This document shows, in pieces, positions 39,551 through 49,295 of a DNA stretch of 64,000 nt. The stretch's first letter is position 1; each line of letters starts with the position of its first letter. Source of the stretch: Chryseobacterium limigenitum (GTDB lineage Bacteria; Bacteroidota; Bacteroidia; Flavobacteriales; Weeksellaceae); contig NZ_FPKW01000009.1 in assembly GCF_900114875.1 (NCBI RefSeq), positions 1 through 64,000 of the forward strand. Direction: 5' to 3'. The notes beneath the pieces are model-generated. The model ran no database searches, was not told where the DNA came from, and saw only the letters and a program-made list of their open reading frames with translations. Made by a program: the position numbers and the translations under genes.

Positions 39551-40720
39551 ATGAAATGAAAACCTGAAAACCAAAATACAATCATCAAAGAAAAAACGTC
39601 GCAATGCGTAAGATCAAGCCAAGAATGAAACAGAGAGTTTTTAAAAACGAAGAAATCCCAATCCATAAAATCAGAAAAGATTACGAAAAATTTACAGTAT
39701 GACCGAAATTTAAACCGTGATTATCCGCCACCTCATAATCTGAAAGTCTTTTGAACTTTTGTTGGCGGTGGCGGATCTACAATGGGATATAAATTGGCGG
39801 GATTTCAACATTTGGGTGGTGTAGAAATAGATGGCAGGATGGCAAAAATCTACCAAACCAATCACTCTCCTGCATATTTTTATCACGAAGACATCAGGGA
39901 TTTTAACCTCAGAAATGATCTGTCAAAAGAATTGTACAATTTGGATATTCTGGACGGCTCTCCACCTTGCAGCACCTTTTCCATGTCGTGACACCGTGAA
40001 GAGACCCGGTGAAAAGAAAAAACATTCAAAGAAGGGCAGAAAAAGCAGGTGTTGGACGAACTGGTGTTTGTATTCTGTGACACGGTAGAGAAACTGATGC
40101 CTAAAGTCGTTATTATGGAAAATGTTCCGGGACTGATTGCGTGAAGAGCAAAGAAATATGCCATTGAAATCTACGACAGGCTTAGCCTGCTTTGATATCA
40201 GGTGCAAGTCTTCAGACTCAATTCCGCCACAATGGGAGTCCCACAGGCTCGTGAACGTATTTTCTTTATTGCAAGAAGGAAAAGTTTAGAACTCCCGGAT
40301 TTAGTTTTAAATTTTAACGAACCAAGTGTTTACTTTGGAGAAATCGTCGACAAAAACTCCACAACTCATAAACGCTTATGGAAATCCATACAACTCAGGC
40401 GACCGTATATTGAAAAAGGCGATCAAAACTTAAAATTTGCCGATGCCAAATATAGAAACCTGAATACTTATAATGCCTTTTTCAGCACCTACATCCTTTA
40501 TGATGATGTAGTTGCACCAACATTGACTTCCGGCGGAACAACTCTTTATTATGATGAAATCCGTAATCTCAACGATACTGAATACATCCGCATGAGCAGT
40601 TTTCCTACAGATTATGACTTTCACGGAGTAGATGTCCGTTATGTCTGTGGAATGAGTGTACCGCCTCTGATGACGGCGAGAATTGCTCTTGAGATCAGAA
40701 AGCAGTGGTTTTGTATATAA
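39551..40720 (+). CDS. dcm: DNA cytosine methyltransferase (Dcm-like), recoded
   Basis: 389 residues if started at 39551, the only in-frame ATG under UGA=Gly. The domain itself begins near 39722: YPPPHNLKVF-G-TFVGGGGSTMGYKLAGF. The catalytic motif is DGSPPCSTFSMS, followed by ENVPGLIA, RMGVPQARER-type VPQARERIFF and the C-terminal YVCGMSVPP. TGAs at 39752, 39989, 40010, 40142 and 40193; at the last four, homologues I recall carry Gly. The N-terminal extension overlaps another open frame (39556-39738), so its start is uncertain. Stop TAA. Confidence 0.75.
39556..39738 (+). CDS. Small basic protein overlapping the Dcm gene, recoded
   Basis: 60 residues, MKT-G-KPKYNHQRKNVAMRKI ... EKFTV-G-PKFKP-G-LSATS, with TGA at 39565, 39700 and 39718 and a TAA stop. 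Very Lys/Arg-rich. It lies in a different frame from the possible N-terminal extension of Dcm. Only one of the two overlapping frames is likely to be the real gene here; the basic composition slightly favours this one. Confidence 0.4.
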
Positions 40721-40916
40721 TCATTGAGGCTAAATTCAAAATAACAACAAGTCGGTGGTCATTAAAGATAGAGCGAAACCCCTGTAGAAAAGGAGTTGTT
40801 TTCCTAATATTTATTGCATTGAATTGTTTGAGATTTGTAAAGTAATATTAATAATAAAAAATCAGACAGGGTAGCTGAAAACTGAATAGAGTAGGCAAAA
40901 AATTAAAATCAACAAA

Positions 40917-41495
40917 ATGGAAAAAGAACAAAAAACAGAAAACTTATTACAGGAATTTTTAAGAAAAATTGAGAGTTTACCTGTTGAAATTACAGAGAAT
41001 TTATTGAAATATTCAAATGATGAAGATGAAAAAAACATCATTAATACGTTTGCACCAACTCTCAAAAATCAATTTAAAGAGTTGTCATTGTTTATTAATG
41101 AGCAAAGTATGAAAGGAACAAGACAGGGCAATTCAGATGTTGAACAATTTCTTAAAATTGCATCACCCAATCAAATGATGAGCAATATGAAAATTGCTTT
41201 ACCTAGTATTGGCTCAATTGTGGGGAAACTTGGTATTGATGGTATTGTGAAAGAGATAAAAAAAATTATCAAAGAAATTTTAGGACTTTTTGGAATTAAT
41301 CTGCCAAAATGGATTGATGGATTGTTAACGCTTATCGATGAAATATTGAACATAATATTTGGAGGTGGCTCTGCAAAAATGAGAATAGCAATGTCTCAGA
41401 TAGAACAACATTATCTTGCAGAATTAACACAATTGGCAAAGTTGAAAAAAGCTACCAAAGAGCTAAGTAATGATGAAGAAAATGATGAATTGTAA
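40917..41495 (+). CDS. Hypothetical protein with amphipathic or membrane-active middle
   Basis: 192 residues, MEKEQKTENLLQEFLRKIE. Helical and acidic ends surround a Gly/Ile-rich, amphipathic-to-hydrophobic centre (LPSIGSIVGKLGIDGIVKEI, ILGLFGINLPKWIDGLLTLI). About 11 glycines and none TGA, although flanked by recoded genes. No recognised family. Confidence 0.5.
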   Translation: MEKEQKTENLLQEFLRKIESLPVEITENLLKYSNDEDEKNIINTFAPTLKNQFKELSLFINEQSMKGTRQGNSDVEQFLKIASPNQMMSNMKIALPSIGSIVGKLGIDGIVKEIKKIIKEILGLFGINLPKWIDGLLTLIDEILNIIFGGGSAKMRIAMSQIEQHYLAELTQLAKLKKATKELSNDEENDEL

Positions 41496-41630
41496 ATACA
41501 ACTTCTACAACATCAATATTAAAAATTACATTGAAAATTGATGTGTTAATCGGTTTCTTTGTAAAGTAGAAATATATAATGTACAACTCGTTTAATAAAT
41601 CACCTATTTATTTTCTAAAGCAAATATTAA

Positions 41631-41822
41631 ATGAACCAAAAAAAACCTGACTGCAGGAAATTACAAAATACTCCACCAGAAGGGACTATCGGGCAAAGTA
41701 CTTCATACACAATTTCAGGAAAAAGTTCAGAAAGAAATAATGATGAAGTGTCTATGGGACAGGTTTTATCCGAATTATTACGAATGATCGAACAGATCGA
41801 AAAAGAATGTGAGGGCAGGTAA
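41631..41822 (+). CDS. Small hypothetical protein upstream of the recombinase
   Basis: 63 residues, MNQKKPDCRKLQNTPPEG, ending in an acidic helix (LSELLRMIEQIEKECEGR). No TGA inside; stop TAA. It could be a small accessory to the recombinase that starts 100 bases downstream. Confidence 0.4.
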   Translation: MNQKKPDCRKLQNTPPEGTIGQSTSYTISGKSSERNNDEVSMGQVLSELLRMIEQIEKECEGR

Positions 41823-41922
41823 TCTGCTCTCATTTTTTGTTTTGTTCGATTTGCAGTTGAATATTTTTATTTTTTGATTAAACTGTCATTGTATCGAACT
41901 TTTATATTCCTAAAACAAATGA

Positions 41923-43848
41923 ATGTTAAAAAGTAAAAAAGCTCCTAAAAGAAACCCTTCGCTCAACAGAGATGAACTCAAATACGTGATCTATTGCAGA
42001 AAATCAAGGGAAGAAAGCGGTGACGGGCAAAAGCAGAGTCTGCTGGATCAGTTAAAAGTCTGCATGGATTATGCGAAACAGAAAAACATCCGCATCGAAA
42101 ACCACAATGAGCTCACCGACAAGTTCTTTCGTGATGAGAGTTATCACAGACGGGAAAGCGGCTGTAAAGGAACCTATGAAGAATCCGTCCTACAAGAGGC
42201 GAAAGGATTTTTCTATATCGTGGAACAGAAATCAGCCAAAACACCCAATAACAGACCGCAACGAACCCAGCTGATAGAATTGGTCAGGAAAGGGAAAATT
42301 AAATGAATACTCAGTTATGCACCGGACAGACACGCCAGAAATTTAGTAGAGAGTGGGGAACTGGTTCAACTTATCGACCAGCAGTATCTTGATGTACAAT
42401 ACACCAACTTTACTTTTGAAAATAATGAGAACGGAAGAATGATCCTTGGGATCAATTTTGTAATCTCCTATAACTATTCCGATGTATTGAGCAGAAACGT
42501 CAACCGCTGAAATAAAGGAACCATTGAAAGAGGACAGGCAAAAGGTATGTACAAATACGGTTATTTCATCAACGAGGAAAAATATCATGAACCGGACGAG
42601 CAGTATTTTGAAGTACGAAAAGAAGCTTTCAGAAGAAAGATCTATGAAAATCAAACCGATGAAACCATTTGGAAATATATCGTTTCTTCGGGATTCAAAA
42701 GGAGATACAAAAATGCGAATAGGGAATGAGAGCTCAACAAAAAAGGACTCTATAAAATTCGGCTAGACCCTTTCTATTACGGAATTCTCATCAGCGGAAA
42801 CGATGAAACAGACCTTCGTGACGGAGCCAATCCGTACTATCAGCCACTAATCACCGAGGAAGAACACATGATTCTACTGGACAGGCATCTCAAAGCCAAT
42901 CCTGTTTCGTTGAGAGCCTATAAAACAACCGAAGAATATGATGAAATCAAACCTTTTCCCAACAAATTTATTCTGTATGAATGACAGGGACTGACCTTTG
43001 AACTTCCCAATCCCAAAAGATTCCGCACCGCACTGGCGAAACTGAAAGTCAGCAATCCTGATGCTTCATTAAAAGATATTGTAAAACCCAATCAGATCAA
43101 ATACAAACTGGCAGGAGTAAAAATGAATGAAAAACAGCTTTCCTTCGATGCTGAAATGCTGATAAGCTATGTTTCGGAGTATTTGAGGCACTGCTTTAAG
43201 GTGAATAAAAAATCTTATGAAATTTACAGGGAATACCAACTCAGGGATTTCGATATCAATATGAAGAAAATCAATGAAAAGAGAAGAATCCTCCAAAACC
43301 AGTATAATCACACCAGTTCACTGATGGAAAATTATGCAAGAAATTTTAACAGACAAAACAATCCTGATGAATTACAAAAAAAAGTATATCATGGGGATAT
43401 ACAGAAATATCAGGATCAGTTGGACTATTTAGAACAGGAACTTGCAAAGGTCTCCATCAACCATAGGAATGCGGTTTTGGAACTGGATGCCTTCGTTCAT
43501 TGATTGGGTAAGTTAGGTGAAGCCTATGATAAGGCAACGTATGTTCGAAAGAGAAAATTAGTGTCTTGCGTGTTTTCGAACATTATAATAATATCCGAAA
43601 AGCAAATTGAATTCAAGGCTAAACCCTGATTGGATGGCTTGTTTACCTTAAATGGCGGGGAGGTTCGGGAGGATTTCGAACGCTTAAAAACCCTTATAAG
43701 TACCGTAGATTTCACGATACTAAAGCCCATTATACAGTTTTCGTACTTTGAAAACAAGAGTTTTTTTGATGAGCATTACAAGCTGTCTTCGCAACAGGAA
43801 ATTTTGTACGGACTTGATGGAATTAATGAATTTTCTATTGTAAAATAA
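41923..43848 (+). CDS. Large serine recombinase, recoded with 6 UGA
   Basis: 641 residues. The resolvase domain begins KYVIYCRKSREES with the catalytic Ser near residue 27, then KGKIK-G-ILSYAPDRHARN, where TGA (42304) occupies the Gly of the DGILxxxxDRxxRN motif. Other TGAs: 42508, 42727, 42982, 43501, 43627. A recombinase domain (PFYYGILISG) and a long coiled coil (MKKINEKRRILQNQ...) follow. The sequence differs strongly from the recombinase at 0.65 kb, and the CRKS-type start is characteristic of CPR and Gram-positive recombinases. Stop TAA. Likely the integrase of the recoded module. Confidence 0.78.
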
Positions 43849-43969
43849 AAGTAAACTTTTGTTTAATGGAATTTTAAAAGAGGGCTCAAATTTAAATCAT
43901 AATCCATGATAATTATTTTTAAGAATTTGTCAAGTAAAAAATATCAACTTAAATTTTTCGAATCGTTTT

Positions 43970-44302
43970 TTACCGTTCCAAATCCAATTGATCACCAATG
44001 TCTTTAGCTGTTTTTTCCAAAGCATGCCAACTCCTTTCTGTATCTGAAAGAGGTTTATCTGAATTATCCAACTGCATCTGCTCAATTTCTTTGGAATAAT
44101 CGGTCAGGATTTTCTGAATTTCTTCTTCCTCCAAATCCTCATATTGATACAGGGTTTCCATTCCGTAATCTTTAACATTGGAAAAAAACTCTTTCGGACT
44201 GTCATAGGTTAAAATTTCTTTTGCCAAAAACTTTTTAAGACTATCTACGGGTTGGTTTGCTATCGCCTGTAGTTTTTCGATGGTTTCTTTTTCGTTCATC
44301 AT
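43970..44302 (-). CDS. Small acidic hypothetical protein
   Basis: 110 residues, MMNEKETIEKLQAIANQP, helical and acidic (YQYEDLEEEEIQKILTDYS). No recognised family. Convergent with the recoded recombinase. Stop TAA, no TGA. It marks the return to TGA-free genes. Confidence 0.5.
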   Translation of the reverse strand: MMNEKETIEKLQAIANQPVDSLKKFLAKEILTYDSPKEFFSNVKDYGMETLYQYEDLEEEEIQKILTDYSKEIEQMQLDNSDKPLSDTERSWHALEKTAKDIGDQLDLER

Positions 44303-44435
44303 GTGATGTTTTTAAACAAATATAACAAATACATTCTTTTTAAATAAACTTCCAATAAAAGACAAAATGCAAAAATTCCCTTGCTTTTTTTCGATTTGTA
44401 GATATAGTACTGCTCTAACCTAAAAAAGAAAAGTT

Positions 44436-44834
44436 ATGAGTAACACAAAATTTCATTTCGTGAAGTACGAATTCGGAACGATCAATGCAGACAATGATCA
44501 TGAAGCGTGCCAATTGATTAACAATCCGTTTGTTCCTAAAGAAAGTAAAATCCTCAGCATCATTTCCAAGAAAGTCGGAACTCCGGTTTTCCCGAATCTA
44601 GAGCATCAAGAACTGATCGACAGGATCACACACTTGGAAACGGCAATTATTTGGAAAGCAGAACATTTCGAGAAGAAAGCGAAGGAGCTGGAACACAAAT
44701 CAAGTAAAGAACTTTATGACAGAAGCCTGCTTGAAAAAGCGTTGTACGAAATGATTAAGAATCACAACCGTGACGAAGGTATTTCTTGGTCAACTGTTGA
44801 GTATTATCTTAATGCTTTTTGCAAGAAAGGTTAA
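44436..44834 (+). CDS. Hypothetical helical protein
   Basis: 132 residues, MSNTKFHFVKYEFGTINADN, with a coiled coil (HLETAIIWKAEHFEKKAKEL). No recognised family. A strong terminator follows. Confidence 0.5.
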   Translation: MSNTKFHFVKYEFGTINADNDHEACQLINNPFVPKESKILSIISKKVGTPVFPNLEHQELIDRITHLETAIIWKAEHFEKKAKELEHKSSKELYDRSLLEKALYEMIKNHNRDEGISWSTVEYYLNAFCKKG

Positions 44835-44839
44835 GAATG

Positions 44840-44871
44840 AACTCCGATTGGAATGCCAATCGGAGTTTTTT
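44840..44871 (+). terminator. Rho-independent terminator
   Basis: AACTCCGATTGG / CCAATCGGAGTT arms with a T run, directly after the 44.4 kb gene. Confidence 0.85.
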
Positions 44872-44976
44872 ACAACCGTCAAAAATATGTTATTTTCTAT
44901 ATAGTTTCTTTTGAAAAGTAGAAAAATGACATTTGAATTTTTCTTACTTTTTGTTCATATTCAAAAAAACAACACT

Positions 44977-47154
44977 TTATTTTTTAATTTTTTCATTAGG
45001 CTGATAATCAGAATGTCCTAATTGCCAGAAGGCGAAGGCGAAAATATCAGAGAGGTTTGAGTGTCCATGAAGAGCTGTGGTATTGTTTCCATGCCCCCCT
45101 TCATAATCTATTTGAAGTAATACTGAATTTTTTGAATCACTATTCGACTGTAGTAGTTTAGCTGCAAATTTTGTAGGCTCCCAAGCAGGTACTCTTGGAT
45201 CATTTATCCCTCCAGTTATAAATGTTGCAGGATATTTAATTCCTTTTTTGATATGGTAATAAGCATCCATTTCCAGTAAAGCTTTAAAACCTTTAGGTTC
45301 CTTTAATGTTCCATATTCATCTGTATTACTGCTAATAGCAAATACATTCCTTAACATATTAGTTGTAGGGGCTTCCAGAATTACAGCTTTGAATAAATCA
45401 GGTCTTTCTGTCATAGCTCGTCCTACTGTAATTCCTCCTGCACTTGTCCCCCAAATTGCCACTTTGCTCTTAGAGGTATATTTTTCTTTTATTAAATATT
45501 CTGTGCAGTCTATTAAATCTCTCCAAGTATTTGGCTTCGTTTCCTTGTATCCTCCCAAACGCCATTTTTCCCCTTTTTCTCCTCCTCCTCGAACATGAGC
45601 AATAGCCATTACTCCTCCCTGATTTACCCATAATAAATAGATTCGGGCAAAAAAAGGATTCCGAGAAGATCCATAAGAACCATACGAATCAATTAAAACT
45701 GGATTATTCCCATTTAGTTTTATGTTTTTATTGTATACTAAAGATAGAGGGATTTCTTCACCATCTCTTGCTTTCACGACTACTTCTTCAACTGTTATAT
45801 CTTTAAATTCAGGATATTCTGTAATCGGGGTTATGTTTTCAGGCAGAAAAGAATCTGTTTTGAGGTCATACTTAAAACGCTGCTCTTCATTTGCCCATCC
45901 AGAGCAACTTACCCAAATATCTGAAAAATATTTTCCTTTTGATTGTAAATTTATATTTCCTGATGGAAAAGGAAGTTTGATAGAAATACTTTTACCTTTT
46001 TTATATAAGTATAATTTTGCTTCTACTCCATTTTTTGTGGTTGTGTAATAAATACCATCTGTAGTGAATCTATACTGTCCTATAACCTCATCCTGTCTTT
46101 CCGGAATAAGGATTTCTGGGTTTTTAAAATTTGGAACTATTGTACTAGTTTTACACAATGTAAAATTTTGAGCATTATATTGAGATAAAAAATACAGATC
46201 ATCATCTAAAAGTTGTAAAGATCTTACCTTATCATCTTGCGTATAAAGAGTTTTCCATGTTTTTTTACCTTCTAATAAATCTTCTTTAGGAATAATAAAT
46301 GTTTGCCTATAATAGCTATTGTCAAGCAACATTCCTATGTAATATTTATGATTATAATCTAGGATAATAGGCGATTTTTTCTCATCTATTTTTAGTTCAG
46401 GATTATTTTTAGCAGAAAAAATATCTGTTAATTCTTTTGAATTTGTCCCTATTTTGTGTAAAATAGCTTGTGTATTTTTATAGAAATCTTGAGATTTAGG
46501 ATCATTAGTTGGGAAGTATGTATAAATAAATCCTGAATTATCGTCCAACCACTTTATTCCTCCTATACTAGCAGGTATTGTACTTGTAATGGTTTCAGGA
46601 TGAATATAATTGCTTTTTACATCGATAATAATGACTTCTGCAAGCTCTTTCCCTTTTTCAGCCATTGCAATAGCTACTTTATCCCCAACTAGATCTGGGC
46701 TAATATAATTAATTACAAATTCATGATTCTGTTCACTACTTTTATAATTAGCAGGATCATAAAGTAATTTCTCCATTCCTAAAAATCCTTCCCTACAATA
46801 AAGCTTTGCTGTTTTTTCATTACCGCTTTTCTTTAAATAAAAATATTTATCATTATTAGTTATACTTAAATTTGATACAGAATATCCCTGCCTTTTATCA
46901 AATTCCATTCTTTTTTCTAAATAAAATTTTCTTTTTGGAATTTGACTAAGAATTGAATTAGTATAATCTGTTTGAGTTTCCATCCATTTCTTTGTTGAAG
47001 GAATCTCTAAATTTTCTAAATTTCTGTATTCGTCAACAATTTTCGTCCCAAAATATTCATCTGTTACATGAGTAGATGGAGCAGGATTACTTTTTTGAGC
47101 TTTTAACTGAAGTACGTAGAAGGTACTAATAATGATAAATATTAATTGTTTCAT
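44977..47154 (-). CDS. Secreted prolyl oligopeptidase (S9A)
   Basis: 725 residues with a signal peptide (MKQLIFIIISTFYVLQLKAQ). The N-terminal beta-propeller is followed by the alpha/beta hydrolase with nucleophile WGTSAGGITVG, Asp in GGINDPRVPAWEP and His in YEGGHGNNTT, so the triad is complete. It cuts peptides after Pro. Its gene starts 5 bases after a double-Gly-leader precursor gene in the same operon and next to RiPP genes, which suggests a role in trimming or modifying the Pro-containing peptide. That role is inference; such enzymes also serve general peptide turnover. Confidence 0.85.
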   Translation of the reverse strand: MKQLIFIIISTFYVLQLKAQKSNPAPSTHVTDEYFGTKIVDEYRNLENLEIPSTKKWMETQTDYTNSILSQIPKRKFYLEKRMEFDKRQGYSVSNLSITNNDKYFYLKKSGNEKTAKLYCREGFLGMEKLLYDPANYKSSEQNHEFVINYISPDLVGDKVAIAMAEKGKELAEVIIIDVKSNYIHPETITSTIPASIGGIKWLDDNSGFIYTYFPTNDPKSQDFYKNTQAILHKIGTNSKELTDIFSAKNNPELKIDEKKSPIILDYNHKYYIGMLLDNSYYRQTFIIPKEDLLEGKKTWKTLYTQDDKVRSLQLLDDDLYFLSQYNAQNFTLCKTSTIVPNFKNPEILIPERQDEVIGQYRFTTDGIYYTTTKNGVEAKLYLYKKGKSISIKLPFPSGNINLQSKGKYFSDIWVSCSGWANEEQRFKYDLKTDSFLPENITPITEYPEFKDITVEEVVVKARDGEEIPLSLVYNKNIKLNGNNPVLIDSYGSYGSSRNPFFARIYLLWVNQGGVMAIAHVRGGGEKGEKWRLGGYKETKPNTWRDLIDCTEYLIKEKYTSKSKVAIWGTSAGGITVGRAMTERPDLFKAVILEAPTTNMLRNVFAISSNTDEYGTLKEPKGFKALLEMDAYYHIKKGIKYPATFITGGINDPRVPAWEPTKFAAKLLQSNSDSKNSVLLQIDYEGGHGNNTTALHGHSNLSDIFAFAFWQLGHSDYQPNEKIKK

Positions 47155-47158
47155 TTTT

Positions 47159-47329
47159 TTAAGCTCTCACTGATACTGTATTCTGGGGCACTAGTGTTGG
47201 TGGTTCATCCCCTCCATTAATATTTATTAACTGACTAGTTCCTCCATTCAGTGTTTTCATTTCGCTAACTTTCATTATTTGAAGCTTCTTTAATGATAAT
47301 TTTTTTTCTAATTTGATTGTCTTTTTCAT
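47159..47329 (-). CDS. Double-Gly leader precursor peptide A
   Basis: 56 residues. The leader MKKTIKLEKKLSLKKLQIMK ... MKTLNGG ends in the GG cleaved by C39 peptidases, and the core is TSQLININGGDEPPTLVPQ plus NTVSVRA. The core contains Thr/Ser, two Pro-containing stretches and no Cys. A second GG inside the core could be an alternative cut. The leader style (KLxLKKL...M..LNGG) matches Bacteroidota RiPP precursors. It is divergent from the main RiPP operon and directly upstream of the prolyl oligopeptidase. Confidence 0.7.
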   Translation of the reverse strand: MKKTIKLEKKLSLKKLQIMKVSEMKTLNGGTSQLININGGDEPPTLVPQNTVSVRA

Positions 47330-47531
47330 TAATAAATATGTTTAAAAAATTAACAGCAAATAAAAGGATATTTTTCAAAATAGCAATAGAAATACATCAT
47401 TGATTTATAAATCCATCATATCTAAAATAATACAAAATACCTATTGTTAGTATTTAATGCATAGTTATTTGGAATTTTCTATGAATTCTTATTTGATGAA
47501 TAAAAATGTAAATTTGCAGTGTATTTACAAA

Positions 47532-49295
47532 ATGATGAAGTCTATATTCCCACTTTTAATATTATTGTTTAACCATTTGGTTGGCGCTCAAACAAACAAA
47601 ATTGATAGCTTATATGAATTTAAGTATCCCGAACTGAAGAGTAAGTTTTATGATTATTATGACCATAATCAAGTTCTACAGTCTGAAAAAATAGCAAAAT
47701 ATTATCTCCAAAAAGCTAAAAAAGAAAAAAATGTTCTCGAAATAGCGGAAGGCTATAACCTTACACATTTTAATAAAGACTTTTCCACCGCCTTAAGGTA
47801 CATTGATAGTTTAGCTGTAATAACAAAAGATATAAATGGAAACTTGTATCCTGCTAGAACCTATTTGATAAAAGGAAATCTATATTACAAGCACGATAAT
47901 TTAAAAGCAGCGTTGGATAATTATATTTTGGGGCTTAAATACGCAAAAGAACAAAATGATGAAAAACAGACTGCCTATGCCAATATGAATATTGCTTACA
48001 TCAATAGCTATATAGGCAAAAATAAGGAAGCTGCAAAAATATTCAGATATTATCTGTATAATAGAAATAATATAACTGATGATTATCAGCACAATCAAAT
48101 GCGTATAGCACTCATAAGCTGCTATCTTGAGATTAATAAGTTGGATTCTGCAAATATTTTAATTCGAGAAGGACAAGCGTCTGCCAGTGCCAATAACAAT
48201 AATTATGACCTTAGTTTATACTCTTTTTTATCAGGAACAAATGATCTTAAACTGAAAAAATATGACACTGCTATTACAAAACTGTCCAAAGTCTATGATG
48301 ATTTAACAAAAATTAATAAAAACAATGCTAATTTTGCACTTTATAGCTTAGGTAAAGCTTATGATGGCTTAAAAAACAAGGAAAAAGTTGTAGAAACATA
48401 CATTAAGCTAGATTCTAACATACAAAAAACGGATATTACCTTTCCCGAACTTCGAGACGTTTATGCCTATCTCATAGATTATTACAAAGAAAAAAATGAT
48501 AAAGAAAAACAACTTTATTATATTGACCGTTTTTTAAAAATAGATAAGAAACTTGATGAACAGTTCCGGTATTTGTCAACAGAGTTGCCAAAAAAATATG
48601 ATACTCCGAATCTTTTACTAGAAAAGGAAAATATAATTAATGAATTAAAAAGCAAAAAACTCCTATTTTATACTACAATAGGAATAATGGCACTGCTACT
48701 TTTAACATTACTTTTTCTATACTGCAAATCAAGAAAAGCAGAAATAATACACCGAAAAACTGCTCAAGATCTTATCAATTCTATTGAAGAACGTCATAAA
48801 ATACACCCTGAAACTGAAGTAAGCGAAGTTATAAATGAAGAGCCGCCGGTACAGCAAGAACCAAAAGTAGTCAAAAATATTCCTGATGAGGTTGTACAAG
48901 CAATTTTTAAAGAACTACAAGATTTTGAAAAAAATGAACATTTCCTTAAAAAAGGAATAACATTATCCAGCCTTGCCCAATCTATAAATACTAACACCGC
49001 TTATTTATCTGAAGTAATTAATAGTCATAAAGAAAAGAATTTCACAGCTTATCTTAACGAGTTACGTATTGATTATGCTTTAGAACGGCTCATAGAAGAT
49101 AAAAGGTTCAGATCTTATAAACTGGCTGTTATTGCAGATGAACTTGGATACAACAATGCTCAGGCATTTACGGCGGCATTTAAGAAAAAGACACAAACCA
49201 CCCTTTCTACATATATCAAAGAAATTGAAAAACAACAAATATTAAATAAAGTTCAATTATCTCATTTTCAGAATTTTGATGTGATGGATTTATAA
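47532..49295 (+). CDS. TPR-transmembrane AraC-type regulator
   Basis: 587 residues from the ATG before a signal-like segment (MMKSIFPLLILLFNHLVGAQ); the longer frame adds an unlikely leader. Periplasmic TPR repeats (about residues 60-380), one membrane helix (LLFYTTIGIMALLLLTLLFLY), then a cytoplasmic AraC HTH (ITLSSLAQSINTNTAYLSEVIN; LGYNNAQAFTAAFKKKT). This one-component membrane regulator type is common in Chryseobacterium-like genomes. Its position upstream of the RiPP genes suggests that it controls them. Confidence 0.8.
   Translation: MMKSIFPLLILLFNHLVGAQTNKIDSLYEFKYPELKSKFYDYYDHNQVLQSEKIAKYYLQKAKKEKNVLEIAEGYNLTHFNKDFSTALRYIDSLAVITKDINGNLYPARTYLIKGNLYYKHDNLKAALDNYILGLKYAKEQNDEKQTAYANMNIAYINSYIGKNKEAAKIFRYYLYNRNNITDDYQHNQMRIALISCYLEINKLDSANILIREGQASASANNNNYDLSLYSFLSGTNDLKLKKYDTAITKLSKVYDDLTKINKNNANFALYSLGKAYDGLKNKEKVVETYIKLDSNIQKTDITFPELRDVYAYLIDYYKEKNDKEKQLYYIDRFLKIDKKLDEQFRYLSTELPKKYDTPNLLLEKENIINELKSKKLLFYTTIGIMALLLLTLLFLYCKSRKAEIIHRKTAQDLINSIEERHKIHPETEVSEVINEEPPVQQEPKVVKNIPDEVVQAIFKELQDFEKNEHFLKKGITLSSLAQSINTNTAYLSEVINSHKEKNFTAYLNELRIDYALERLIEDKRFRSYKLAVIADELGYNNAQAFTAAFKKKTQTTLSTYIKEIEKQQILNKVQLSHFQNFDVMDL

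Noticed and set aside
43524..43757. Minus-strand frame within the recoded recombinase
   Set aside because: It is antisense to the recombinase C-terminus, which continues through two UGA=Gly codons in the plus-strand frame.
15458..43848. In-frame TGAs as pseudogene damage
   Set aside because: No in-frame TAA or TAG and no frameshifts accompany about 75 TGAs, and motifs continue intact on both sides. Random decay would give all three stops and indels.
38624..43848. UGA read as Trp (code 4) or selenocysteine
   Set aside because: TGA occupies Gly positions in Walker A, Dam, Dcm and recombinase motifs; Trp or Sec would break them. No Cys-equivalent positions and no SECIS-like need were seen.
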